Source: JAGVSR01 sp963825555 (GTDB taxonomy: Bacteria > Pseudomonadota > Alphaproteobacteria > Rhizobiales > Hyphomicrobiaceae). From it: a stretch of 64,000 nt of DNA. The DNA lies in assembly GCA_963825555.1 (NCBI GenBank), contig CAWGTZ010000020.1:42759-106758 (forward strand), given 5' to 3'. Of the stretch, positions 9,070-17,120 are shown piece by piece (positions within the stretch are counted from its first letter, which is position 1; the number at the start of each line of letters is the position of its first letter). Both the position numbers and the translations under genes were made by a program. The notes under the pieces were generated by a model. That model had not been told where the DNA came from. It was given only the letters and a program-made list of their open reading frames with translations, and did not search any database.

Positions 9070-9474
9070 GCAATCCGGACGCGCGAATCACCGGCCTTTG
9101 ATGAAAGACTCTGGGAGAGAAATGAAGCTGTTGGAAGAGCCGGCCGGACTTTCCGCCCCGGGAACTTGCGCGTGAGGCCGACCGGCCACGCCAAGCACCG
9201 TCTGCCCCCCTAAGGCCGAAGTTGCAGATCCTCTCGCGATTCGTCGGGCTTTTGCCGCCGCCCCGCCCAAATGACGACACCTTCCGTAGGCTAAATATCG
9301 TTTAGGCGCTTAGGGATAGCTGCGCCAGACCGTGCGGACGAAACATCGGAAATGCCCCGGCTGAGAGGCCAGGGGCGGGCCTGCAACCCGGCCCGTTTAC
9401 CATTAACGGGGAGTTAACGTGTCTCTGCAATGGTGGGGTCTCGTACCGCGCGTCTTCTGGCGGGAGTGAATGGA
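9070..9474. other. Divergent intergenic region upstream of the ATPase pair and the CAP lipoprotein
   Basis: The two flanking genes are transcribed away from each other, so the promoters for both should lie here. The stretch TTACCATTAACGGGG and the following GTTAACG near 9398-9420 are AT-rich islands in GC-rich DNA. No consensus promoter could be assigned and no gene is supported. Confidence 0.4.
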
Positions 9475-10131
9475 ATGTATCGCGTCGCACTAGCGGCATT
9501 GTCTGCCGTCGCCCTTACGGCTTGCAGCCTCAACACCAGCAACATCTCATCCGGATTCAACGGCTCGCCCAGCTACACGGGCACCGTCCCCAAGCGTTCG
9601 AGCCCCAGTGTCGCGCTCGGCGGAGAGCCATCTGCTAATCGCAACATGCAGGTGGCCCGCCTTGAAGACCGGGCGCCCAAGGGAAGCTATGAGAACGCCA
9701 CGAAGGGTGTGCTGAGTGACAGGGACTACTCCTCTACCCAGCTCGATCCCGTAAAGGCGCGCGACCTGATTAATCAGTATCGCGTCGACAACAAGCTGAA
9801 GCCGGTGAAACTCAACGCCGAGTTGACCGAGGCCGCCAAGGCCCATTCGCGCGATTTGTCGAAGTGGGACCGCATCTCGCACTACGGCTCCGACGGATCA
9901 AACCCATGGGATCGCGTCAAGCGTACGGGCTACAAAGCCCGTCTCGCGGCGGAGAACGTCGGCACCGGTCAGATCGACTTCGACGAAGTCATGCGGGGCT
10001 GGAAAGCCAGCCCCGGGCACAATAAGAACCTGCTTCTAGCGGATGCTACCGAGATGGGTCTCGCCCTGGTCCACGACCCCAAGACCGAGTTCAAGTCGTT
10101 CTGGACGCTGGTACTGGCCGCCCCGATGTGA
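9475..10131 (+). CDS. CAP-domain (SCP/PR-1-like) lipoprotein
   Basis: Secreted lipoprotein with a CAP/SCP domain; bacterial members are extracytoplasmic and mostly of unknown activity. The product of 218 residues starts with a lipoprotein signal (VALAALSAVALTAC) whose lipobox LTAC predicts lipidation of the cysteine at residue 17. A low-complexity linker rich in Ser follows. The CAP fold spans about residues 95-215, with the markers AHSRDLSKWDRISHYGSDG, ENVGTG, GWKASPGHNKNLL and the closing FWTLVLA strand. The ATG at 9475 is taken because it places the signal peptide correctly and GGGAG lies 12 bases before; an in-frame ATG at 9430 would bury the signal. Confidence 0.8.
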   Translation: MYRVALAALSAVALTACSLNTSNISSGFNGSPSYTGTVPKRSSPSVALGGEPSANRNMQVARLEDRAPKGSYENATKGVLSDRDYSSTQLDPVKARDLINQYRVDNKLKPVKLNAELTEAAKAHSRDLSKWDRISHYGSDGSNPWDRVKRTGYKARLAAENVGTGQIDFDEVMRGWKASPGHNKNLLLADATEMGLALVHDPKTEFKSFWTLVLAAPM

Positions 10132-10171
10132 GGCTGGCTCAATCACGTCCGCAATGGTGCAACAAAATGAG

Positions 10172-10198
10172 AAGGCCGGGATGACCCGGCCTCTTTCG
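10172..10198 (+). terminator. Rho-independent terminator after the CAP lipoprotein gene
   Basis: A perfect 8-base stem (AGGCCGGG / CCCGGCCT) with a 4-base loop is followed by CTTT on the plus strand, 40 bases after the stop of the lipoprotein gene. It also lies just beyond the 3' end of the convergent flippase gene and could serve both. Confidence 0.65.
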
Positions 10199-10209
10199 TT
10201 CGAGCCGCC

Positions 10210-11649
10210 TCACGCGACATCGGCCTTGCGCAAAGTGCTCAGAGGAAGATTGCGCCAGATGGCGATCTCGATCTCCAGGCGCCGGCGCGCCACGACGTAG
10301 CTCATAAGCGCTGCAGTTGCCAGCGACATGGAGGTCGCCGCCGCTGCACCGACGAGACCGAACACCGGCACCAGAGCGAAGTTGAGCGCGAGATTGAGCA
10401 GTGCCGTCACGATCAGCACCGCCGCGCAGATCTGATGCTCGCCCAGCATCGACAACAGAACTTCCGCCGGTCCGAATGCAGAGCGGAAGAGAAAGCCAAT
10501 GACCAGAATGAACATGACTGGATAGCCCGCCTCGAATTGCGGTCCGAAGAGCCAGAGCAACGGTTTGCCGAGGGCCAGGATGATCGCGGCTCCTAGAAGA
10601 GACGGCCAGAACGTCCAATTCACGCTGTCACGCACAAAGGCCCGAAGCTGCTCCATGTCGCCGCGCGCATTGAGAGCCGAGAACCGGTTCGCAACCGCGC
10701 TACCAACGGCGAAGTGCACGAACATGATAAGGCTCATTGTCTTGGCCGAGGCAAAATAGATCGCCACGTCGTCGGGCGTCATGAAGCGCGAGATCACGAG
10801 GACGTCCGTGTTCTGCAGCATCAGTTCCGCTGCCGCGACCACAACGAGCGGCAATGACACCTTGAACCAGCCGCCAAAATCATAGGCGCGCGGGCCTTGC
10901 GGAATGGTCTCGCCAAGCCGGCGGTTGATCATCCATGCCTGGATCATCGCCGCGCCCCAGGTCGCTGCGATCGCTGCGCCAATGGCGGTGGAGGCCGTCA
11001 TTGGCAGTCCTGCCAGATAAGCGATCGCCATGGCCATCAGCACGAGCGTCGGCCGCAGAACGTAAGGCGGCAGCAGTCCAGCCCAGATCCAGGCCTGGCC
11101 ACGGCCAATGCCGTCCTGCACTTCGGTCAGGGCAAACAAGGGAATGCAGACGAGCCCCAGGTAGACCGGAATGATATACGGGCTCTCCAGAAGATCGCCG
11201 AACGCCCACAATCCAGCCATCCCTAGACCCGCAATGGCGGTTCCGGCAGCCAGTGCGAATATCCTGCCGCCCCGGACAAGTGCGCGATAGGCGTCGAGGT
11301 CACCCTGCTCCCGGTATTCCGGCAACAGCCGCATCATCGCGACGTTGAGACCGAGATGGCAGATACCGCCCAACAAGAGGACCCAGGTCCACACGAAAAC
11401 ATAGACGCCGTAGTCGTGGCTGCCGATCCAGCGCGCCAAAACAATCTGGGTCAGGTACAGCAAAGCAGCGCTGGCCAGCCGAACGCCGAAAGCAACGAGC
11501 GCGTTGCGCTGCGTGCTGGCGCGGTCATCGGCCCCGGATACGAGTGCGGTCAAGAAATTGCGGACGCGAGCGATCACGTGGCGGATCCATACGGTGAACG
11601 CCGCGAGGCAGGAAGAGCCGCCAACGGCATGGGCAAGTTCAACCGTCAT
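10210..11649 (-). CDS. Polysaccharide flippase (MATE/Wzx-type, MOP superfamily)
   Basis: Membrane protein of 479 residues expected to flip lipid-linked polysaccharide units across the inner membrane. It has the pattern of 12-14 membrane spans of the MOP superfamily, beginning with the family's usual first segment (NALVAFGVRLASAALLYLTQ followed by VLARWIGSHDYGVYVFVWTW). The core has a hydrophobic profile throughout, and the ending is a short basic tail (VVARRRLEIEIAIWRNLP). No glycosyltransferase genes flank it, so the substrate cannot be inferred. A small gene of unknown function lies 27 bases upstream on the same strand and may be in the same transcript. Confidence 0.78.
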   Translation of the reverse strand: MTVELAHAVGGSSCLAAFTVWIRHVIARVRNFLTALVSGADDRASTQRNALVAFGVRLASAALLYLTQIVLARWIGSHDYGVYVFVWTWVLLLGGICHLGLNVAMMRLLPEYREQGDLDAYRALVRGGRIFALAAGTAIAGLGMAGLWAFGDLLESPYIIPVYLGLVCIPLFALTEVQDGIGRGQAWIWAGLLPPYVLRPTLVLMAMAIAYLAGLPMTASTAIGAAIAATWGAAMIQAWMINRRLGETIPQGPRAYDFGGWFKVSLPLVVVAAAELMLQNTDVLVISRFMTPDDVAIYFASAKTMSLIMFVHFAVGSAVANRFSALNARGDMEQLRAFVRDSVNWTFWPSLLGAAIILALGKPLLWLFGPQFEAGYPVMFILVIGFLFRSAFGPAEVLLSMLGEHQICAAVLIVTALLNLALNFALVPVFGLVGAAAATSMSLATAALMSYVVARRRLEIEIAIWRNLPLSTLRKADVA

Positions 11650-11676
11650 GGATACACCCAGGGAGCTAGGATCCGA

Positions 11677-11901
11677 TTAAAACCGCTCCAGCCGCGCGAT
11701 TTCGCGCTGGCGGACGCGCTCAGCCACTCCCGCCCAGGCCCACGACCGCCCGGCATCCCCCTTCTCACCATGAAAACTGGCAAAAAATTCCGCGATTTCG
11801 GCGGCCAGATTGCCATGACGCCCCTCCAGCACCTCGGCCATGAGTTCCACATCGCGCGGGGTGGGGGTTGCGTCCTCTTCAGGGTGCCATCCGCCTGACA
11901 T
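11677..11901 (-). CDS. Small protein of unknown function (74 aa) upstream of the flippase
   Basis: The 74-residue acidic protein MSGGWHPEEDATPTPRDVEL... has two amphipathic helices (VELMAEVLEGRHGNLAAEIAEF and VAERVRQREIARLERF) and no membrane segment. The start at 11901 has a strong ribosome-binding site (AGGAAAGAGACG) immediately before it, which favours a real gene over the longer upstream frame. It ends 27 bases before the flippase start. I do not recognise the family; proteins of this size occur in Hyphomicrobiales. Confidence 0.6.
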   Translation of the reverse strand: MSGGWHPEEDATPTPRDVELMAEVLEGRHGNLAAEIAEFFASFHGEKGDAGRSWAWAGVAERVRQREIARLERF

Positions 11902-12126
11902 CGTCTCTTTCCTGCGTTTTGACCGTCTTGGAGGATGGGTAGCAAGAAGGACGCCAAGGGCATCTGCGGCCGAGACCTCGACCGAATGCAGCAGGGAACA
12001 GGATCCCGAGAATGATAAATATTGAGAAAATTCAGAGACTTGATTCAACGCGCCGGTACACGTCTGCCGCCGTCCGTAGCAGACGCGTCAATCTCATTTT
12101 CCACCAATGGGCTCCCGAATGTGCCG

Positions 12127-13185
12127 CTATTGGACGGCCTGAACGGGCGCCGAATTGGCGGACGAAGACGCCTTGGCCGGCGGGTTCGTCTTCTGCTGCT
12201 TCTTTTGCGCTGCCTTGGCCTTCTTTTCCTTGGCGGCCTTGATCTTGTCCTTGCGCGCAGTTACGGCCGGGTTGCGCTTGCCGTTGCCGCAATCCCACGA
12301 CTGGATGGTGGCGCGCACGCTGATCGGACCGCGGGCGCCCGACGCTATCGGCAGATTGTCGACAGTCTGATTGTTGAACAACTGCTTCCAGCCGAACTGC
12401 TGGAATCCATGCTCAAGCAGACTGGCCGCACGGATGTTACGATCCCGGCCCGAAGGTTCTCCCAACACCACGGCCATCAACCGCCGTCCGTCACGCGTCG
12501 CGCTAGCCACGACGTTGAAGCCGGAGTTGCAGATGAAGCCCGTCTTCAGGCCATCCGCGCCATCAAGGGTCCGCAGCAGCGCGTTGTGGGAGGAAAGGCG
12601 GATTTTTCCGATCCGCATCTGCGTCATAGCCCAGTACTCTGCGTACTCGGGGAACTCGTGGGTGACAGCACGGGCCAGCTTGGCCAGATCGCGTGCGGTA
12701 GAGACTTGATTGACCTCCGGCAAGCCATTCGGATTGACGAAAACAGTCCGTGTCATGCCGAGTTCGCGAGCGGTGGCATTCATATCGGCCACAAACTGCG
12801 CCTCCGAACCCGCCACTTTTTCCGCCAGCATCACGGCGACGTCGTTAGCCGACTTCACGATAAGCGACTGCAGCGCCAGTTCGACGGTCAGTTCCCCGCC
12901 GATGGGAAGCCCGATCTTGGACGGCGGCTGTTTATGAGCCAGCTCCGAGCAGACGACTTTGTCGGTGAGGCTGAGCTTGCCTGCCTTGATGGCCTTGAAG
13001 GTCAGGTAGGCCGTCATGATCTTGGTCAAGGAGGCGGGATGCCACTGGTCGTCCATTTCCTCGGCGTACAGAACTTTGCCATCAGCCGCATCGAACAACA
13101 GCGCGGGTCCGGCCAGCGCCGGCACAGACGCAGGAAGCCCAAGCGCCAGCACAATAAGGAAGTTTTTCACAATAAGGCGCATCAT
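12127..13185 (-). CDS. D-alanyl-D-alanine carboxypeptidase (peptidase S11, PBP5/6-like)
   Basis: Low-molecular-weight penicillin-binding protein that trims the terminal D-Ala from peptidoglycan stem peptides in the periplasm. The 352-residue product has a signal peptide (residues 1-25, ending PALAG) and all three active-site motifs in the right order: S52-L-T-K55, S112-A-N114 and K214-T-G216. The C-terminal part is a PBP5-like extension ending in a long Lys/Ala-rich tail (from about 300), unlike the amphipathic anchor of E. coli PBP5. The start ATG at 13185 fits the signal peptide. Confidence 0.9.
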   Translation of the reverse strand: MMRLIVKNFLIVLALGLPASVPALAGPALLFDAADGKVLYAEEMDDQWHPASLTKIMTAYLTFKAIKAGKLSLTDKVVCSELAHKQPPSKIGLPIGGELTVELALQSLIVKSANDVAVMLAEKVAGSEAQFVADMNATARELGMTRTVFVNPNGLPEVNQVSTARDLAKLARAVTHEFPEYAEYWAMTQMRIGKIRLSSHNALLRTLDGADGLKTGFICNSGFNVVASATRDGRRLMAVVLGEPSGRDRNIRAASLLEHGFQQFGWKQLFNNQTVDNLPIASGARGPISVRATIQSWDCGNGKRNPAVTARKDKIKAAKEKKAKAAQKKQQKTNPPAKASSSANSAPVQAVQ

Positions 13186-13270
13186 GTACCCCGTTTAATC
13201 GTTCCAGCTAACATAGGGGCGGCCACAATCGCAACGTGCGCCACCACAAATGGGATGGATGGAGTGGCAG

Positions 13271-13528
13271 ATGTTCGGCGTTGATGACCCGTTTGCCACG
13301 ATGTTCCCCGTACTGTTTGGGCTCGGCACTGTCCTCGTGTTCGTCGTCTTTTCGATGACCCGGAAAAACAAGGGCAAACGGCAGCTGGAATTGGAACTCG
13401 GTATGTCCGGCGATGTTGTCCGATCCCGTTCCTGGAGTGGGAGACGGCCACCATCACTCTCAAGTGGCGACGCGCGTTCCCAGGCTCACTGCTATGCTGG
13501 TGACGGCGCTGGAGACGGCGCAGATTGA
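13271..13528 (+). CDS. Possible small membrane protein
   Basis: A frame starting at ATG 13271 (MFGVDDPFATMFPVLFGLG...) has one clear hydrophobic segment (FPVLFGLGTVLVFVVFSM) followed by a basic stop-transfer RKNKGKRQ, and a GGATGGAG box sits about 7 bases before the start. The C-terminal 40 residues look like random sequence, so the true end may differ. Neither neighbour gives context. It is included only as a possible small protein. Confidence 0.28.
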   Translation: MFGVDDPFATMFPVLFGLGTVLVFVVFSMTRKNKGKRQLELELGMSGDVVRSRSWSGRRPPSLSSGDARSQAHCYAGDGAGDGAD

Positions 13529-13602
13529 TCCTGTCGCCAAGACCCGCCGCGAGCGGTCTCAAGTCTGCGCGCGTCTGGCGAGCAATAACGCCCAATCGAA
13601 AT

Positions 13603-13688
13603 TGGTGCCTCAGGAGGGACTCGAACCCCCACACCCTTGCGGATAGCAGATTTTGAGTTTGCCGCGTCTACCGTTCCGCCACTGAGGC
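13603..13688 (-). tRNA. tRNA-Leu (anticodon CAA)
   Basis: The minus strand folds as a class II tRNA: acceptor stem GCCTCAG / CTGAGGC, D-arm TGGCGGAACGGTAGACGCG, anticodon loop CTCAAAA giving anticodon CAA (codon UUG), a long variable arm (TATCCGCAAGGGT) and a T-arm with TTCGAGT. The 3' CCA is encoded. The anticodon stem (GCAAA / TCTGC) has one apparent A-C mismatch at the 30-40 position, discussed as a finding. The gene stands alone, not in a tRNA cluster. Confidence 0.92.
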
Positions 13689-13920
13689 CGCGTGATAAGC
13701 GAACCGGCGTTCTATAGCCGGGATCGCCGTGCCGTCAACGCACCCTGATAAGCTCCCTCAGATCTCGAGCCGCATATGAGCCGAAAAGAAAAGTGCCTCC
13801 CGGGCCGGACTTCGATGACTGCAAGGGCGCAATATCCAGCTCGGCATAGAAAGGTACCGCAATGCGCCCCCCCATGCAGTCGCGCTGTACCCAGCCGGCA
13901 ACTCGACCGCCGGCCAGACG

Positions 13921-14271
13921 CTACTTCCAACTGAAAGTTGTGCGGCCGGACCAATGCACATGCTCGACGATGGCGACATGGGCACCGACCTCGGGATGGG
14001 TGGTCTTCAGCGCCATAACATGGGCGTGGCGTCCATCTTCGAGACGGATATCGACCGCCAGGCCGTTTTGAATGGCCTGCGTGGAGCCCCCTTGGATCGG
14101 CGAGACTTTTTCGACCACGCCCGCGACCTCATGCTTGTCGACGTGGGCATCGAGGTCTTCGAACCAAACAGCCACTGCAAGCGCGGCTACGCCCGCAAGA
14201 GCCAGAGCGCCGCGCCTCAGCCACTGCTTGCGGACTTCGCGCTCGAATTTCAAGCGTGTCTCTTCGCGCAT
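13921..14271 (-). CDS. Membrane-anchored protein of unknown function downstream of ecm
   Basis: The 116-residue protein has a basic N-terminus (MREETRLKFEREVRKQWLRR), one membrane segment (ALALAGVAALAVAVWF, residues about 21-38) and a soluble C-terminal domain with TTHPEVGAHVAIVEHVHW. No family is recognised. It starts 16 bases after the ecm stop, on the same strand, and has an AAGGACG ribosome-binding site, so the two are probably co-transcribed. A link to ethylmalonyl-CoA metabolism is only positional. Confidence 0.6.
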   Translation of the reverse strand: MREETRLKFEREVRKQWLRRGALALAGVAALAVAVWFEDLDAHVDKHEVAGVVEKVSPIQGGSTQAIQNGLAVDIRLEDGRHAHVMALKTTHPEVGAHVAIVEHVHWSGRTTFSWK

Positions 14272-14287
14272 ATAGTCGTCCTTGTTC

Positions 14288-16291
14288 CTACGCCGCCTTC
14301 GGACTCGCGTCTACCAGACGCACGATGTCGGCCATGATGTCATTCAACTGGAAATCCTTGGGCGTATAGACGGCAGCAACGCCGAACGCTTTAAGTGTCT
14401 TCTCATCCTCGGGAGGGATGATGCCGCCCACGACGACAGGTACATCGCCCAGCCCTTCCTTGCGCATCCGCTCCATGACTTCCTTTACAAGCGGCACGTG
14501 ACTGCCCGACAGGATCGACAGACCGACGACATGCACCGCCTCATCCAGCGCCGCACGCACGATCTGCGCCGGCGTCAGGCGGATGCCCTCGTAGACAACC
14601 TCCATGCCGACATCGCGTGCGCGCACTGCAATCTGCTCAGCGCCATTCGAGTGGCCGTCGAGACCGGGCTTTCCAACCAGAAACTTGATGCGGCGGCCGA
14701 TCTTGTCGGACACAGCCTCGACGGACTGGCGCACCGTGTCGAGACCTGCTCCATCGCGCTGCGCGGCGGCCTGGGCCACGCCGGTCGGCGCGCGATACTC
14801 ACCGAAGATCTGGCGCAGCGCGCTCCCCCACTCACCCGTGGTGACGCCGGCCTTCGCGGCGGCTATGGAGGATTCCATAATGTTGCGCCCTTCCTTGGCC
14901 GCACTCTCGACTTCGGCAAGCGCAGCCGCGGCGGCCTTGTTGTCGCGCGACGCCTTCCAGGCCTTCAACCGCTCGACTTGCTCGGCCTCCACAGCCGGAT
15001 CGACGACCATGATCGCTCCCTCGCCCGTGGTCAGCGGAGACGGTTCGGTCTCGGTCCACTTGTTCACGCCGACTACGATCTGGTCGCCGCTCTCGATGCC
15101 GGAAAGGCGGTTCGTGTTGCTCTCCACCAGACGACGCTTCATGTAGTCGATCGCGGAGACCGCACCGCCCATGGACTCGATCGTCTTCAGCTCGGCCTTG
15201 GCCTGCTCTTTCAGCTCATCGACCTTTCGCTTGATCTCCACCGAACCGTCAAAGATATCGCCATACTCGAGCAGATCGGTCTCGTAGGCGAGGATCTGCT
15301 GCATGCGCAGCGACCATTGCTGATCCCAAGGCCGCGGAAGGCCCAGCGCCTCGTTCCATGCTGGCAGCTGCACGGCGCGAGCGCGCGCATTCTTCGATAG
15401 TGTGACGGCGAGCATCTCGAGCAGGATGCGATAGACGTTGTTCTCCGGCTGCGGCTCGGTGAGACCCAGCGAGTTCACCTGCACGCCATAACGGAAATAG
15501 CGGTGTTTTGGCTCGGTCACGCCGTAGCGCTCGCGGCATATTTCTTCCCACAGCTCGGTGAATGCCCGCATCTTGCACATTTCGGTGACAAAGCGCATTC
15601 CCGCGTTAACGAAGAAGGAGACGCGGCCCACGACGTTGCCAAACTCGGCCGCCGGCACCTCGCCCGAGGCCTTGACCGTATCGAGCACGGCGAGCGCGGT
15701 GGCGAGCGCGAACGCAAGCTCTTGAACCGGCGTCGCGCCCGCTTCCTGGAGATGGTAGGAGCAGACGTTCGTCGGGTTCCACTTCGGCACCTCGCGCGTA
15801 GAGAATACGATGGTGTCCTTGATCAGGCGCAGAGAGGGCTCCGGAGGAAACACATACGTGCCGCGCGACAAATACTCCTTGATGATATCGTTCTGGATGG
15901 TGCCGGTCAGCTTCGCACGTGAAGCGCCGGTCTCGTCCGCAACCGCCACGTAGAGCGCAAGAAGCCACGCCGCAGTGGCGTTGATCGTCATGGAGGTGTT
16001 CATCTGGTCGAGCGGAATGCCCCCGAGGAGGGTGCGCATATCACCCAGATGCGATACGGGCACCCCGACCTTTCCCACCTCACCGCGGGCGAGCTCGTGA
16101 TCGCTGTCGTATCCGGTCTGAGTCGGCAGGTCGAAGGCGATGGACAGACCCGTCTGACCCTTGGCCAGATTCTTCTTGTAGAGTTCGTTGGACTTGGCTG
16201 CAGTCGAATGACCGGCATATGTGCGGAAGAGCCAGGGCCTGTCCCGCCCGCCCGTCTGCCCTGCCGCCTTTGTGATGTCCTTCTCAGCCAT
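14288..16291 (-). CDS. ecm: Ethylmalonyl-CoA mutase (MeaA), B12-dependent
   Basis: Catalyses the adenosylcobalamin-dependent rearrangement of (2R)-ethylmalonyl-CoA to (2S)-methylsuccinyl-CoA in the ethylmalonyl-CoA pathway for acetyl-CoA assimilation. The 667 residues form the substrate-binding barrel (N-terminal GLSIAFDLPTQTGYDSDHE, then MNTSMTINATAAW) followed by a B12 domain with GKPGLDGHSNG near residue 540, which contains the D-x-H-x-x-G cobalamin motif, then LSILSGSH and VVVGGIIPPEDE. Overall length matches single-chain MeaA rather than the larger methylmalonyl-CoA mutase. It is separated from ccr by one membrane-protein gene and lies near mcd, supporting the assignment over methylmalonyl-CoA mutase. 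Expression is not readable from the sequence. Confidence 0.92.
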   Translation of the reverse strand: MAEKDITKAAGQTGGRDRPWLFRTYAGHSTAAKSNELYKKNLAKGQTGLSIAFDLPTQTGYDSDHELARGEVGKVGVPVSHLGDMRTLLGGIPLDQMNTSMTINATAAWLLALYVAVADETGASRAKLTGTIQNDIIKEYLSRGTYVFPPEPSLRLIKDTIVFSTREVPKWNPTNVCSYHLQEAGATPVQELAFALATALAVLDTVKASGEVPAAEFGNVVGRVSFFVNAGMRFVTEMCKMRAFTELWEEICRERYGVTEPKHRYFRYGVQVNSLGLTEPQPENNVYRILLEMLAVTLSKNARARAVQLPAWNEALGLPRPWDQQWSLRMQQILAYETDLLEYGDIFDGSVEIKRKVDELKEQAKAELKTIESMGGAVSAIDYMKRRLVESNTNRLSGIESGDQIVVGVNKWTETEPSPLTTGEGAIMVVDPAVEAEQVERLKAWKASRDNKAAAAALAEVESAAKEGRNIMESSIAAAKAGVTTGEWGSALRQIFGEYRAPTGVAQAAAQRDGAGLDTVRQSVEAVSDKIGRRIKFLVGKPGLDGHSNGAEQIAVRARDVGMEVVYEGIRLTPAQIVRAALDEAVHVVGLSILSGSHVPLVKEVMERMRKEGLGDVPVVVGGIIPPEDEKTLKAFGVAAVYTPKDFQLNDIMADIVRLVDASPKAA

Positions 16292-16497
16292 GGTTGTTCC
16301 CTAACGGTTCTGCCGTCCCGAAGACCGCTTTCCTTTAAACTATTCATCCGCCTTGGCAACGCAAAGCACCCTCCTGTCGCAAGGCCGGCCAAGGACGGAG
16401 CGGGCGGTCAGCAGTCCGAAAATGCCTCGAATTCGGCCCCGGCGCTTATGGAGGCCGCCGCGGCAACGAAGCGGGACCGGAAAGCGGGTTGTAGGGG

Positions 16498-16878
16498 TTA
16501 CGAAGGGACCTTGGAGGATGCGGCTTCCATCGAGCGGTCGCGCTCCTCTTTGTTGATGGGACGGCTCCGGTCCAGAATCGCCTGCCACAGGCGCAACATC
16601 AGCAGTGTGGCCACGAAACCCAAAATAATGCCCACGAGGCCCAGGAGGATTGTATTGGCGTCCTTGTAGCCAGTAAAACTGAACCCGGTCATGCGCGCGG
16701 CATAAAATGTCAGCAGAGCCCCCGCCGCCATCCCTGGTGCAAAGAGGGCCGTGAACGTCTTGGAATCCATGGCGATATGAATAAGCAGAAGCGCCCACGC
16801 CAACATCACGACCGTGATGGTCTGGGCGTAGCTGTCGATTCTCAGAATGTCTGTGATGATATCCAAGACGTCGATCAT
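16498..16878 (-). CDS. Multi-pass membrane protein of unknown function between ecm and ccr
   Basis: The 126-residue protein has three membrane segments (ITVVMLAWALLLIHIAM, LFAPGMAAGALLTFYAARM and ANTILLGLVGIILGFVATLLM), a short cytoplasmic loop and an acidic tail. No family is recognised. It sits between ecm and ccr on the ecm strand; the gap to the ecm start is about 200 bases. Conservation of this neighbourhood in other Hyphomicrobiales would tell whether it is connected to the pathway. Confidence 0.6.
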   Translation of the reverse strand: MIDVLDIITDILRIDSYAQTITVVMLAWALLLIHIAMDSKTFTALFAPGMAAGALLTFYAARMTGFSFTGYKDANTILLGLVGIILGFVATLLMLRLWQAILDRSRPINKEERDRSMEAASSKVPS

Positions 16879-17120
16879 GGATTGCGCCTCGCGAGGGGGC
16901 CCGGGCTATCAGCCGAACTTCGGCACCCGATGACCTTCATCACAATAGACAGATGTCGTTAACGGGTCGTTGAAGGATCAGATGTGGCGGCAAGAGGCCC
17001 CTTTATTGCGTCGCGAAAAAGTGCTTGAAACATGCCCGTCACAAAAAAGACAGGTGGGCGGGTCCGCGGAAGGGCGCGTCAGCCACCAGGGATCGACGAC
17101 GGTCAGGGAGAGACGGGAGC

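Noticed and set aside
12022..13284. 420-codon frame on the plus strand opposite the D-Ala-D-Ala carboxypeptidase gene
   Set aside because: Shadow of a gene with all active-site motifs; no ribosome-binding site and no family.
14282..15400. 372-codon frame on the plus strand opposite ecm
   Set aside because: It lies fully antisense to a strongly recognised enzyme gene; composition is typical of a GC-rich shadow frame and no family is seen.
16292..17120. Cobalamin riboswitch near the B12-dependent ecm
   Set aside because: I looked for the conserved box GCCACTG and surrounding stems upstream of ecm and of the B12-binding-type gene and found none.
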